Counted from the stretch's first letter, positions 7,566 to 15,856 are shown. The stretch: 28,486 nucleotides of DNA from an uncultured Eubacteriales bacterium (GCA_900554275.1 USGS01000013.1:1-28486); one strand, 5' to 3'. The notes: generated by a model from the sequence alone, not told the origin. Numbers and translations: made by a program.

Positions 7566-9145
7566 CTGTATACCTCCAATAGTTTTTCCGCGCAGCGCAT
7601 CCCATCGGCGGCGGCGGACAGGATGCCGCCGGCATAGCCCGCCCCCTCGCCGCAGGGATAGACGCCCCGTATATTTGCTTCATAGTGCTCGTCCCGCACC
7701 AGCTTTACCGGTGAGGAGGAGCGCGTCTCCACGCCGGTGAGCAGCGCGTCCGGGCTGTCGTAGCCCTTCAGCTTCCGGCCCAGTACCGGCAGGGCCTGGG
7801 CCAATGTCTCACAGACAAAGGGCGGCAGACAGCGGTGCAGGTCGGTGTAGACCACGCCGGGACGATAGGTGGGCCTCACAAGGCCCGGTCTGGCGGAGGG
7901 ACGGCCCGCCAGGAAGTCCTCCACCCGCTGGCAGGGGGCGTTATAGCCGCCGGTAAGGGCGTAGGCAGCCGCCTCCAGCTGCCGTTGCCACGCCATACCC
8001 GCCAAGGGGTGGGCCGAGGGGAAGTCCGCCGGGGTGACGTTCACCAGCAGCGCGCCGTTGATGTTCTCCCCGTCACGGGCGTATGCGCTCATGCCGTTGG
8101 TGACGGTGCGCCCCGTCTCCGACGCGGCGGCCACCACCTGCCCGCCGGGGCAGACGCAGAACGAAAACGCGCTGCGGCCGTTGTCCAGATGGCAGGACAG
8201 CTTATAGGTGCTGGGTGGCAGGGACGGGTGGCCGGCCAGGGCGCGGTACTGGGCCGCGTCCATGTCCCGCTGGCGGTGCTCGATGCGGACACCCACGGCG
8301 AAGGGCTTCTGCTCCATGTGCAGGCCTGCGCGGTGGAGCATTTCAAAGGTGTCCCGGGCGCTGTGGCCCAGGGCCAGTATCACCTGATGGGCGGGCAGGT
8401 CGTAGGTCTGGCCGTCCTGACGGACGATGACGGCCTGGAGCGTGCCGCTTTCCACGGCGACACCCTCCAGCCGCGCGCCGAAGCGGATGTCCGCCCCGGC
8501 AGCCAGCAGCTCCCGCCGCAGGGCCTGCAGCGCGATGTGGAGCATATCCGTGCCCACATGGGGCTTGGCGTCGGTGAGAATATCCTCCGGCGCACCGCAG
8601 CGCACCAGTGTCTCCATGATAAAGCGGTGGCGCACATCCTTCGTGCCGGTGTTCAGCTTGCCGTCGGAGAACGTCCCCGCGCCGCCCTCGCCGAACTGGA
8701 CGTTGCTCTCCGTGTCCAGCAGACCGGTGCGCCAGAAGCGGGCCACGTCCTGCTGGCGCTGTTCTACGGGCTGCCCCCGCTCCAGCAGGATGGGCCGTGC
8801 GCCGCACCGGGCCAGCACCAGCGCGGCGAACAGCCCCGCCGGGCCTGCACCCACCACGACAGGTCGGGTGTCCGGTTCGGCCACGGCGGCGGGCAGGGCA
8901 TACGTCTCCGGACGGTAGGCGGACACCCGCTTGTCCCGGCAGCGGCGCAGCACCTGGTCCTCCCGGGCCACGTCCACCGCCAGGGTATACACGAAGGTCA
9001 GGCCCTCACGGGCGTCGATGGCCCGGCGCAGCACCGTGCAGGTGCGGATGGCCTCCGCAGGGACGCGGAGTATTCTGGCGCAGCGGCGGGGCAGCTGTGC
9101 TTCCGGTTCGTCCGGCAGCAGCCGTATCTGGTCGATGCGCAGCAA
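7562..9145 (-). CDS. FAD-dependent oxidoreductase (COG2509 family)
   Basis: About 527 residues. COG2509 proteins are uncharacterised FAD-dependent dehydrogenases with a short N-terminal domain before the flavin fold. TTG at 9145 is chosen because AGGAGG lies 8 bases upstream; a GTG at 9154 is in frame but overlaps that ribosome site. Residues 1-90 form the N-terminal part. The FAD-binding motif GAGPAGLFAAL is near residue 100, and the family signature EGGAGTFSDGKLNTG is near residue 150. The end carries GEGAGYAGGILSAAADG, the second FAD contact, followed by a short helix. No membrane segment was seen. It heads an operon with a hydroxyacid dehydrogenase and dinB. The substrate is unknown. Confidence 0.85.
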   Translation of the reverse strand: MLRIDQIRLLPDEPEAQLPRRCARILRVPAEAIRTCTVLRRAIDAREGLTFVYTLAVDVAREDQVLRRCRDKRVSAYRPETYALPAAVAEPDTRPVVVGAGPAGLFAALVLARCGARPILLERGQPVEQRQQDVARFWRTGLLDTESNVQFGEGGAGTFSDGKLNTGTKDVRHRFIMETLVRCGAPEDILTDAKPHVGTDMLHIALQALRRELLAAGADIRFGARLEGVAVESGTLQAVIVRQDGQTYDLPAHQVILALGHSARDTFEMLHRAGLHMEQKPFAVGVRIEHRQRDMDAAQYRALAGHPSLPPSTYKLSCHLDNGRSAFSFCVCPGGQVVAAASETGRTVTNGMSAYARDGENINGALLVNVTPADFPSAHPLAGMAWQRQLEAAAYALTGGYNAPCQRVEDFLAGRPSARPGLVRPTYRPGVVYTDLHRCLPPFVCETLAQALPVLGRKLKGYDSPDALLTGVETRSSSPVKLVRDEHYEANIRGVYPCGEGAGYAGGILSAAADGMRCAEKLLEVYR

Positions 9146-9336
9146 GGGCGTCACCTCCTTTTCAAAATGTTCATAATTTTCTTGAAAACTTAAAGGTAGA
9201 ATTAAGAAAACTGAGTATGCTGATAGACAGTAAGAGGAAGGAACTCAGCGTTCCGCACTTCGTATTTTACCACGGTTTGGCCGCCGCGACAAGCGTCCGC
9301 CGTGTTCATTCGCAAAAATCCAGGAGGCGTAGTTCC

Positions 9337-10695
9337 ATGTATAACGACGAATTCAATTCCTACCATTTCACCAATCGGGACGACCTGCCCCGGGACGATT
9401 ACGCACCCGCATCCCGCCCCCAGCCGGAGATGACTCCCGCGCCGAAGAAGCAGGGCTTCTTCCACCGCGCATGGGTCAAGGTCACGGCGCTGCTGCTGGC
9501 CTGCGCCGTGGTAGGCGGCGCGGCAGGCGTCGGCGGTGCGGCGATGGCCAACGGCGGCAGCGGCAACGAGGCCACCATCCAGGAAAGCGGGCGCAAGCCC
9601 GTTGCCGTACAGATCAAGACGGTGAACGGCCTCACGAAGATGGACCCCAACGAGGTGTATGCCGCCACGGTGAACAGCACCGTGTCCATCAACTGCTCGG
9701 CCACCAGCACCAACATCTTCGGCCAGACCACCCAGTCCGCCTCCAGCGGCAGCGGCTTTATCATCACCAAGGACGGCTATGTGGTCACCAACCACCATGT
9801 GGTGAGCAAGGCCAGCTCCATCAAGGTGACGCTGTATAACGGCGAAACCCACGACGCCACACTTATCGGCAGCGACAGCGACTACGATGTGGCTGTGCTG
9901 AAGATCAACGCCGAGGATCTGCAGCCTGTGACACTGGGCAACAGCGCCGACGTCAACGTGGGCGACTCCGTGCTGGCCATCGGCAATCCCCTGGGCGAGC
10001 TGACCTTCTCCATGAGCCAGGGCATCGTGTCCAGCTGCAACCGGGCCATCAACGTGGACGGCACGCCGTTCAATATGATCCAGGTGGACTGCTCCATCAA
10101 CCCCGGCAACTCCGGCGGCCCGCTGATGAACCTGTACGGCGAGGTGGTGGGCATCGTGTCCGCCAAGTATTCCACCTATTCCACCACCACGGTGGAGGGC
10201 CTGGGCTTCGCCATCCCCATCAGTGATGTGAAGGCCATCATCACCGACATCATGGAAAACGGCGCGGTGACGGATAAGGCCTACATGGCCATCACCGCCG
10301 GCACGATGACGGCGCAGATGGCGGCACAGTACAGCATCGACATCACCCAGGGCGTGTTCGTCTACTCCGTGGTGGACGGCGGCGCAGGTGACAAGGCCGG
10401 GCTGCGGCTGGGCGACGTGATCACCAAGATGAACGACACCGACCTGACCAGCCGGCAGGATATGTCCGCGGCCATGAAGAGCTACCGCGCCGGAGACACC
10501 GTGACCCTGACGGTATACCGCAATGGGCAGTATATCACCACGGAGCTGACCTTTGACGCGCAGCCCCAGACCACCGGCTCTGACACGGAGGACAGCACCA
10601 ACGACAGCAATGGCGGCAATGGCGGTTACTACGGTCAGATGCCCGACAACTGGCAGGATTTCTACAACTACTTCTTCGGCAGCCGCCGGGGCTGA
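9337..10695 (+). CDS. HtrA/DegP-type membrane-anchored serine protease
   Basis: 452-residue S1C protease of extracytoplasmic protein quality control. ATG 9337 follows CAGGAGG (9321-9327) by 9 bases; the longer open frame upstream is antisense to another gene. A polar N-terminus (1-45) and one hydrophobic anchor (about 47-70) place the protease outside the membrane. The catalytic triad is His154 (TNHHVV), Asp184 (DYDVAVLKI) and Ser259 (NPGNSGGPL). One PDZ domain follows (about 330-415, with DKAGLRLGDVI), then a Ser/Asn/Gly-rich linker and an aromatic end (NWQDFYNYFFG). The 182 bases upstream are AT-rich near 9170-9215 and must hold the promoters of this gene and the divergent operon, but I could not fix a good -35/-10 pair there. 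Confidence 0.92.
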   Translation: MYNDEFNSYHFTNRDDLPRDDYAPASRPQPEMTPAPKKQGFFHRAWVKVTALLLACAVVGGAAGVGGAAMANGGSGNEATIQESGRKPVAVQIKTVNGLTKMDPNEVYAATVNSTVSINCSATSTNIFGQTTQSASSGSGFIITKDGYVVTNHHVVSKASSIKVTLYNGETHDATLIGSDSDYDVAVLKINAEDLQPVTLGNSADVNVGDSVLAIGNPLGELTFSMSQGIVSSCNRAINVDGTPFNMIQVDCSINPGNSGGPLMNLYGEVVGIVSAKYSTYSTTTVEGLGFAIPISDVKAIITDIMENGAVTDKAYMAITAGTMTAQMAAQYSIDITQGVFVYSVVDGGAGDKAGLRLGDVITKMNDTDLTSRQDMSAAMKSYRAGDTVTLTVYRNGQYITTELTFDAQPQTTGSDTEDSTNDSNGGNGGYYGQMPDNWQDFYNYFFGSRRG

Positions 10696-10793
10696 TGCCT
10701 GACTTGGCTTCTTCAAGGTTTTCTCCAAAAACTTTTTCATTCTTCTTCCTTTTCCCCCGCAAAACTTCTTCATCGCGTCTCCCCCTTCCCTCC

Positions 10794-10820
10794 GTCCCCG
10801 CCGGGTCTCCCGGCGGGGAC
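10794..10820 (+). terminator. hairpin after the htrA gene
   Basis: A 12-base GC-rich stem (10794-10805 with 10809-10820) with a TCT loop is followed by AAACTCTTTT, a weak U-tract. It lies about 100 bases after the stop codon, behind a pyrimidine-rich stretch (about 10700-10795). Confidence 0.55.
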
Positions 10821-10869
10821 AAACTCTTTTCGCAGGCTGGAAAAGCGTCAAGGTTTTGTCAACTCCCGA

Positions 10870-10898
10870 TTGACGCTTTCCACTGTTGATGATACAAT
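10870..10898 (+). promoter_or_regulatory. promoter of nfnAB with inverted repeat over the -35
   Basis: TTGACG (10870-10875), a 17-base spacer and TACAAT (10893-10898) form a good promoter. The sequence at 10839-10851 is repeated inverted at 10870-10881 with one base missing, and GTCAA (10859-10863) also pairs with TTGAC (10870-10874), so the -35 lies in a dyad that could bind a regulator. Confidence 0.7.
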
Positions 10899-10961
10899 AA
10901 AGAGTAAGGACCGCGGCGGCATGGGCCGCCAGGGAATCAAGAAATGAAGGAGCAGTGATGT

Positions 10962-11804
10962 ATGTACCGTATCGTCAGAAAAGAAGCACTGAAACCCACC
11001 GTCATCCTCTATGAGATCGACGCCCCCATGGTGGCTAAGAAGGCGGAGCCGGGCCAGTTCATCATCCTGCGGGTGGATGAGAACGGAGAGCGCATTCCCA
11101 TCACCATCCACGATTATGACCGTGAAAAGGGTACTGTTACCATTATCGTTCAGACTGTGGGCGCAACCACTGAAAAGCTGAGCCACAAGCAGCAGGGCGA
11201 GTGCCTGCACGATTTCGTTGGCCCGCTGGGCAAGCCCACTGAGACCGAGGGCAAGAAGAAGGTATGCGTGGTCGGCGGCGGCGTGGGCTGCGCCATCGCG
11301 TATCCCGTTTTGAAGAAGTTCCACGACTGCGGCGCGGAGGTCCACGCGGTGGTGGGCTTCAAGAGCAAGGACGTGGTCATTCTGGAGGACAAGTTCAAGG
11401 CTGTCTCCTCCGTGCTGAAGGTCTGCACCGACGACGGCTCTTACGGCCAAAAGGGCATGGTCACCGAGGCTTTGAAGGAGCTGCTGGACGCGGGCAATGT
11501 GTACGATGAGATCTTTGCCATCGGCCCGATGGTGATGATGAAGTTCGTGTGCAAGACCACCGCTCCCTACAATATGCCCACCACCGTGTCCATGTCCCCT
11601 ATCATGATAGACGGCACGGGTATGTGCGGCGGCTGCCGTCTGACCGTGGGCGGCGAGACCAAGTTCGCCTGCGTGGACGGCCCGGACTTTGACGGCCAGA
11701 AGGTGGACTGGGATCTGGCGGTGAAGCGCAACCAGATGTACCACGACTTTGAGGTGCATAAGCACGAGGAAGTCTGCAATCTGTTCAAGCAGGAGGTAAA
11801 GTAA
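10962..11804 (+). CDS. nfnA: NfnA-like sulfide/dihydroorotate dehydrogenase-type FAD/NAD-binding protein
   Basis: 280-residue small subunit of NADH-dependent reduced ferredoxin:NADP+ oxidoreductase, the electron-bifurcating complex that exchanges electrons between NADH, NADPH and ferredoxin. ATG 10962 follows AAGGAG by 9 bases. The N-terminal part (about 1-95) is a ferredoxin-reductase-like FAD domain, residues 98-210 the NAD domain (VCVVGGGVGCAIAYP), and the C-terminus binds a [2Fe-2S] cluster through Cys222, Cys225 and Cys237; Asp217 just before may be the fourth ligand, as reported for the NfnA family. The nfnB start codon lies one base after its stop, in an operon. PyrK-like or sulfide dehydrogenase roles are alternatives, but the partner is the glutamate-synthase-like subunit expected for Nfn. 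Confidence 0.87.
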   Translation: MYRIVRKEALKPTVILYEIDAPMVAKKAEPGQFIILRVDENGERIPITIHDYDREKGTVTIIVQTVGATTEKLSHKQQGECLHDFVGPLGKPTETEGKKKVCVVGGGVGCAIAYPVLKKFHDCGAEVHAVVGFKSKDVVILEDKFKAVSSVLKVCTDDGSYGQKGMVTEALKELLDAGNVYDEIFAIGPMVMMKFVCKTTAPYNMPTTVSMSPIMIDGTGMCGGCRLTVGGETKFACVDGPDFDGQKVDWDLAVKRNQMYHDFEVHKHEEVCNLFKQEVK

Positions 11805-11805
11805 G

Positions 11806-13203
11806 ATGGCTGCCAAGATCAATATGCGTTTGGATAAGAACGAGATGCCCTCCCAGGACCCCAATGTACGCAACAAAAACTTCCTGGAGGTGGCTTTGGG
11901 CTACACCGAGGAGCAGGCGCTGGACGAGGCGGCCCGCTGTCTGCACTGCAAGAACCATCCCTGCGTGGACGGCTGCCCCGTGAACGTGCGCATCCCCGAG
12001 TTCATTCAGAAGATCGTGGAGAAGGACTATGAGGGCGCGTATCAGGTCATCCACCAGACCAGCTCCCTGCCCGCCGTCTGCGGCCGTGTCTGCCCCCAGG
12101 AGAGCCAGTGCGAGATGCACTGTGTCCGGGGCAAGAAGGGCGATCCCGTGGGCATCGGCCGGCTGGAGCGCTTTGTGGCCGACTGGCACAACGCCCACAG
12201 CACCGAGGCACCTGCCAAGCCCGCCTCCAACGGCCACAAGGTGGCCGTCATCGGCTCCGGCCCTGCGGGCCTGACCTGCGCCGGCGACCTGGCCAAGAAG
12301 GGCTATGAGGTCACGGTGTTTGAGGCGCTGCATCTGGCCGGCGGCGTGCTGGTGTACGGTATTCCCGAGTTCCGTCTGCCCAAGGCCATCGTCCAGAAGG
12401 AAGTGGACGGCCTGAAGGCCATGGGCGTGAAGGTGGAGACCAACACCGTGGTGGGCCGCACCATCACCATCGACGAGCTCATGGAGGAGAACGGCTTCGA
12501 GGCGGTGTTTATCGGCTCGGGCGCGGGCCTGCCCATGTTTATGAACATCCCCGGCGAGAACCTGAAGGGCGTCTACTCCGCCAACGAGTTCCTGACCCGT
12601 ATCAACCTGATGAAGGCGTACCGCGAGGACAGCGACACGCCCATCATGAATTTGAAGGGCAAGACCGTTGCCGTCGTCGGCGGCGGCAACGTGGCCATGG
12701 ACGCCGCCCGCTGCTCCAAGCGGCTGGGCGCGGAGGTCTATGTGGTGTACCGCCGCGGCATGGAGGAGCTGCCCGCCCGTCACGAGGAGGTGGAGCACGC
12801 CATCGAGGAGGGCATCATCTTCAAGACGCTGAACAACCCCGTGCAGATCAACGGCGACGAGCAGGACTGCGTGAAGTCCATGACCTGCATCGAGATGGAG
12901 CTGGGTGAGCCGGACGCCTCCGGCCGCCGCCGCCCCGTGGAGAAGAAGGGCAGCGAGTTTGACCTGCCGGTGGACGCCGTCATTATGTCGCTGGGCACCA
13001 GCCCCAACCCCCTCATCAAGTCCACCACCAAGGGCCTGGAGGTCAACAAGAAGGGCGGCATCATCGTCAATGAGGAGGGCCTGACCTCCCGCCAGGCGGT
13101 GTACGCCGGCGGCGACGCCGTGACCGGCGCGGCCACCGTCATTCTGGCCATGGGCGCGGGCAAGCTGGGCGCCAAGTCCATTGACGAGTACCTGAGCAAG
13201 TAA
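11806..13203 (+). CDS. nfnB: NfnB / glutamate synthase small-subunit-like flavoprotein
   Basis: 465-residue large subunit of NfnAB, often annotated gltA or NADPH-dependent glutamate synthase. Residues 45-57 (CxxCxxxxCxxxC) and Cys92, Cys96, Cys102 and Cys106 provide ligands for two [4Fe-4S] clusters. An FAD Rossmann motif follows (VAVIGSGPAGLTCAG, about 145-160), then an NADPH site (VAVVGGGNVAMDAAR, about 284-298) and a closing FAD contact (YAGGDAVTGAATV). No large glutamate synthase subunit is nearby, and the upstream partner is NfnA, so bifurcation is the more likely job than glutamate synthesis. GGAGG (about 11793-11797) precedes the start inside the end of nfnA. A terminator follows directly. 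Confidence 0.88.
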   Translation: MAAKINMRLDKNEMPSQDPNVRNKNFLEVALGYTEEQALDEAARCLHCKNHPCVDGCPVNVRIPEFIQKIVEKDYEGAYQVIHQTSSLPAVCGRVCPQESQCEMHCVRGKKGDPVGIGRLERFVADWHNAHSTEAPAKPASNGHKVAVIGSGPAGLTCAGDLAKKGYEVTVFEALHLAGGVLVYGIPEFRLPKAIVQKEVDGLKAMGVKVETNTVVGRTITIDELMEENGFEAVFIGSGAGLPMFMNIPGENLKGVYSANEFLTRINLMKAYREDSDTPIMNLKGKTVAVVGGGNVAMDAARCSKRLGAEVYVVYRRGMEELPARHEEVEHAIEEGIIFKTLNNPVQINGDEQDCVKSMTCIEMELGEPDASGRRRPVEKKGSEFDLPVDAVIMSLGTSPNPLIKSTTKGLEVNKKGGIIVNEEGLTSRQAVYAGGDAVTGAATVILAMGAGKLGAKSIDEYLSK

Positions 13204-13215
13204 ACCCCATACATA

Positions 13216-13245
13216 AGCGCCCCGGCGCAGCCGGGGCGCTTTTTC
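13216..13245 (+). terminator. rho-independent terminator after nfnAB
   Basis: A GC-rich stem (13217-13226 with 13230-13239, extended by one A-T pair) with a GCA loop is followed by a run of T (13240-13245). Confidence 0.9.
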
Positions 13246-13287
13246 CTGAAATTTTACATACGCGGGATGGTATTCGCGGTTTTGCCG

Positions 13288-13296
13288 TGGTATACT
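13288..13296 (+). promoter_or_regulatory. extended -10 promoter of the HAD-IIA gene
   Basis: TGG plus TATACT (13291-13296) forms an extended -10, about 30 bases before the start at 13327. No good -35 is seen, which is common with an extended -10. Confidence 0.5.
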
Positions 13297-13326
13297 GAGA
13301 CAGACAACGGGCGGGAGGTACTTTGT

Positions 13327-14133
13327 ATGGCGGAGAATTTTATCGACTTCAATCAAAAGACAGGCTTTATCTGTGATATGGATGGCGTCATCTATCACGG
13401 CAACCAGATCCTGCCGGGGGTGGCGGACTTCATCCAGTGGCTGCACGACGAGGACAAGGAGTACCTGTTCCTGACCAACAACAGCGGCTACACGCCCCGG
13501 GAGCTGCAGCAGAAGCTGGCCCGGATGGGGCTGGATGTGCCGGAGGAGCACTTCTACACCAGTGCGCTGGCCACCGCTGCATTCCTGCGGGATCAGGCGC
13601 CGGGCTGTTCCGTGTTCGCCATCGGCGAGGCCGGGCTGCTGAACGCGCTGTACGACGCGGGCATCACCATGAACGACGTAAACCCGGACTATGTGGTGGT
13701 GGGTGAGGGCCGTACCTACTCTCTGGACACCCTGACCCGGGCGGTGAACCTGGTCATGGCCGGGGCGAAGCTCATCGGCGCGAATTCCGACGTGTCCGGC
13801 CCTATCGAAAACGGTATTGCGCCCGCCTGCCGGGCGCTGGTCGCGCCCATTGAGATGGCCACGGGGAAGCAGGCGTACTTCTGCGGCAAGCCCAACCCGC
13901 TGATGATGCGCACCGGCCTGCGGATGCTGCACTGCCATTCCGGCGACGCGGTGATGGTGGGCGACCGCATGGATACCGACGTGATCTCCGGGCTGGAGAG
14001 CGGTATGTCCACGGTGCTGGTGCTGTCCGGTGTGTCCACGCGGCAGACGGTGGAGACGTATGCCTATCAGCCCAACGTGATATTGGACGGCGTAGGCGAC
14101 ATCGCCCGGCTGGCCCGGAAGAACAAACAGTAA
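13327..14133 (+). CDS. HAD-IIA family phosphatase (NagD-like)
   Basis: 268-residue cytoplasmic phosphatase of haloacid dehalogenase subfamily IIA. ATG 13327 follows GGGAGG by about 9 bases. The four HAD motifs are visible: DMDG with nucleophile Asp17 and acid Asp19, FLTNNSG (motif II), CGKPNP with the motif III lysine, and VGDRMDTDV (motif IV metal site). Members hydrolyse nucleotide monophosphates, p-nitrophenyl phosphate or glycerol phosphate; the substrate here cannot be read. It is a single gene with its own promoter and a terminator shared with the selenium operon that converges on it. Confidence 0.87.
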   Translation: MAENFIDFNQKTGFICDMDGVIYHGNQILPGVADFIQWLHDEDKEYLFLTNNSGYTPRELQQKLARMGLDVPEEHFYTSALATAAFLRDQAPGCSVFAIGEAGLLNALYDAGITMNDVNPDYVVVGEGRTYSLDTLTRAVNLVMAGAKLIGANSDVSGPIENGIAPACRALVAPIEMATGKQAYFCGKPNPLMMRTGLRMLHCHSGDAVMVGDRMDTDVISGLESGMSTVLVLSGVSTRQTVETYAYQPNVILDGVGDIARLARKNKQ

Positions 14134-14143
14134 GCACGCACAG

Positions 14144-14178
14144 CAAAGCACAGGGCCGCTCAGCGGCCCTGTGCTTTG
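14144..14178. terminator. terminator between HAD gene and selenium operon
   Basis: A 16-base perfect stem (14144-14159 with 14163-14178) has a TCA loop and a TTATT tail on the plus side. It ends just before the stop codon of the convergent DUF3343 gene and can serve both strands, more weakly on the minus side. Confidence 0.8.
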
Positions 14179-14418
14179 TTATTCATTTTCCAGCAGCAGC
14201 GTGTACGTCTCACCGTCTGCCTGAAATACGCGCTCCACATCAGCGTCCATCCGTTCCAGCAGGGGCTGAGCGGCCTGATAGGCCACGCACGTGCCGCAGG
14301 AGGCGCTGAGCTTCCGGGGAACGGGCATCATCCGGGCCTCCGCGCCCGCCGCCGTCAGGCTCTGGCAGGTCAGCAGCGCCGACAGATGGGTGTGGAACGT
14401 GGCGATGTAGCGGTTCAT
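14179..14418 (-). CDS. DUF3343 small putative Se/S carrier protein
   Basis: 79-residue protein of the DUF3343 family (PF11823), described as putative Se/S carrier-like. ATG 14418 overlaps the stop of the TusA-like gene (ATGA), so the two are translationally coupled. Cysteines lie at 18, 41 and 44, the last two in SCGTC, a possible (seleno)persulfide or metal site. The family is repeatedly found next to yedE, yedF-like and class-V aminotransferase genes in anaerobes, and its biochemical role is not established. A longer frame starting at 14514 has no ribosome site and overlaps the TusA gene. Confidence 0.75.
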   Translation of the reverse strand: MNRYIATFHTHLSALLTCQSLTAAGAEARMMPVPRKLSASCGTCVAYQAAQPLLERMDADVERVFQADGETYTLLLENE

Positions 14419-14621
14419 TTGGACAGCGTCAGGCGGAAGTCCTGGCCATCGGGCCGGACGGACACCTTGTAGCCGCTGTTCTCGGCGAAGCGGGTCACGT
14501 TCTCCACGGAGCATTGGTTGTCCACCAGCACCTCCAGGGCGGCGGGGCTATCGCTCTTTACCGCCTTCTGCACCATCACCACGGGCATGGGGCAGGAAAA
14601 ACCTCTCGCGTCAACAGTCAT
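14415..14621 (-). CDS. TusA/SirA-like sulfur (selenium) carrier protein
   Basis: 68-residue TusA-family protein. The CPxP motif (CPMP) with sulfur-carrying Cys10 is intact. In TusA this cysteine carries a persulfide between desulfurase and acceptor proteins. In YedF-like members beside yedE the cargo is thought to be selenium. GGAGGG upstream overlaps the yedE stop codon, so the genes form an operon. This copy lacks the C-terminal DsrE-like half of full-length Clostridia YedF; the overlapping DUF3343 protein may replace it. That last point is inference. Confidence 0.85.
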   Translation of the reverse strand: MTVDARGFSCPMPVVMVQKAVKSDSPAALEVLVDNQCSVENVTRFAENSGYKVSVRPDGQDFRLTLSK

Positions 14622-14636
14622 AGCTGTACCCTCCTT

Positions 14637-15749
14637 TTACTTGGCGGCCTCAACGGAGACGTTGACGGCCTTTTTGGGCATATTCCACAGGGACACACCC
14701 AGCATGATGAGAATGCCCAGGCAGACGGCGATCTTGCCATTGGTGGAAATGCCGCCCACCACGATCTCCTTGGCCTCGTTCATGGTGTCGGCATTGCCGG
14801 CCAGGCCGAAGTTATGGGCAAAGGCAGCGCCCGCGATCATGCCGAACACGGTGATGGCGCTGTCGCCGTTGCCCTCGCCGGCCAAAATCAGCTGGCGCAG
14901 GGGGCAGCCGCCCAGCAGCACGCTGCCCCAGCCCACCAGGACCATGCCCAGCAGGTTCCACAGCTGACTGCTGTGGGCGATGGGCTGAAGCGTAAAGCCC
15001 AGCTTGAAGCTGCCGTTGATCAGGTTGCCCGCCAGCACCACCAAGAAGATGGCCACAAAGCCGTAGAGCAGCTTGAAATCCTTGAACAGCATGGCGTCGC
15101 GGATGCCGCCCACCATGCACAGGCGGGCACGCTGGGCCAGTGCGCCCACCACGATGGCGATGAGCAGGGCGGCCAGCATGGGCGCGTGCTTGGAGCCGGG
15201 GCCTTCCTGGCTGAATTTGAACAGGGAGGGCACGGCGACGACCAGGATCAGCAGGCCGGTCATGACGATGGGCAGCACGCCGCCCTCACCGTTGCCCACG
15301 GGGTAGGCCCGCTTGAGGGAGAAGCCGTTTTTCAGGAACTGGATGCCGATGAAGATGCCCAGGGTGAAGCCCACCAGGCCCACCACGGCGTTCAGGTCGC
15401 CGCCGCCCATACGCAGCACCATACGCAGCGGGCAGCCCAGGAAGGCCAGCGCGCCGATCATGACGAATGCACCCAGGACGAAGCGGGTGGCGGGGGAAGA
15501 ACCGGCCTTGGCACGGAACTCCTTGGTGGCTACGGACATGAGGAACGCGCCCAGCACCAGGCCGATGATCTCGGGCCGGACGTACTGCACCTTGGCCGCG
15601 CCGTGCATACCCACCGCGCCGGTGATGTCCCGGAGGAAGCAGGCGATGCAGAAGCCCATATTGGCCGGGTTGCCCAGGTGGGTCAGCACCACGGCGGCCA
15701 GACCGACCACCGCACCGGCGATGACCACGATCCAACTGACTTTTTTCAT
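14637..15749 (-). CDS. yedE: YedE-family putative selenium transporter
   Basis: 370-residue polytopic membrane protein of the YeeE/YedE family, selenium-associated branch. It has two similar halves, each with a cysteine-containing intramembrane motif: GFCIACFLRD and FLGCPLRMVLRMGGGD in the first, ARLCMVGGIRDA and LLGGCPLRQLILAGEGNGD in the second. Conserved cysteines in this fold relay thiosulfate in characterised YeeE proteins. In this genomic context selenium compounds are the likely substrate, but this has not been read directly. GAAGGAGA precedes the start. It is the first gene of the operon with the TusA-like and DUF3343 genes and is driven from a strong promoter at 15795-15823. Confidence 0.87.
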   Translation of the reverse strand: MKKVSWIVVIAGAVVGLAAVVLTHLGNPANMGFCIACFLRDITGAVGMHGAAKVQYVRPEIIGLVLGAFLMSVATKEFRAKAGSSPATRFVLGAFVMIGALAFLGCPLRMVLRMGGGDLNAVVGLVGFTLGIFIGIQFLKNGFSLKRAYPVGNGEGGVLPIVMTGLLILVVAVPSLFKFSQEGPGSKHAPMLAALLIAIVVGALAQRARLCMVGGIRDAMLFKDFKLLYGFVAIFLVVLAGNLINGSFKLGFTLQPIAHSSQLWNLLGMVLVGWGSVLLGGCPLRQLILAGEGNGDSAITVFGMIAGAAFAHNFGLAGNADTMNEAKEIVVGGISTNGKIAVCLGILIMLGVSLWNMPKKAVNVSVEAAK

Positions 15750-15794
15750 GTGATGTTCTCCTTCTCGTTGTATCTTTCAAAGAATAGCGGTGCT

Positions 15795-15823
15795 ATTATA
15801 CGGCAAAGGGGCGGAAAAGTCAA
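15795..15823 (-). promoter_or_regulatory. promoter of the yedE operon
   Basis: On the minus strand TTGACT (15823-15818), a 17-base spacer and perfect TATAAT (15800-15795). Its -35 lies only 4 bases from the -35 of the divergent promoter P1, so one bound protein could control both. Confidence 0.8.
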
Positions 15824-15827
15824 CCCC

Positions 15828-15856
15828 GTGACAAATGCCGCTTCCTGTGCTATGAT
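15828..15856 (+). promoter_or_regulatory. upstream promoter P1 of the class-V aminotransferase gene
   Basis: GTGACA (15828-15833), a 17-base spacer and TATGAT (15851-15856). Transcription from it would start near 15863 and give a leader of about 128 bases that is almost wholly folded. Confidence 0.65.

Noticed and set aside
8797..9336. N-terminal extension of the htrA frame
   Set aside because: It is antisense to the FAD oxidoreductase; AGGAGG before ATG 9337 fixes the start.
9155..9336. Promoters in the htrA/FAD oxidoreductase gap
   Set aside because: TTGAAA and TAGAAT-like boxes occur, but no pair has acceptable spacing, so no call is made.
11785..14151. 788-codon open frame on the minus strand opposite nfnB and the HAD gene
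   Set aside because: It crosses two real genes and a terminator and has shadow composition.
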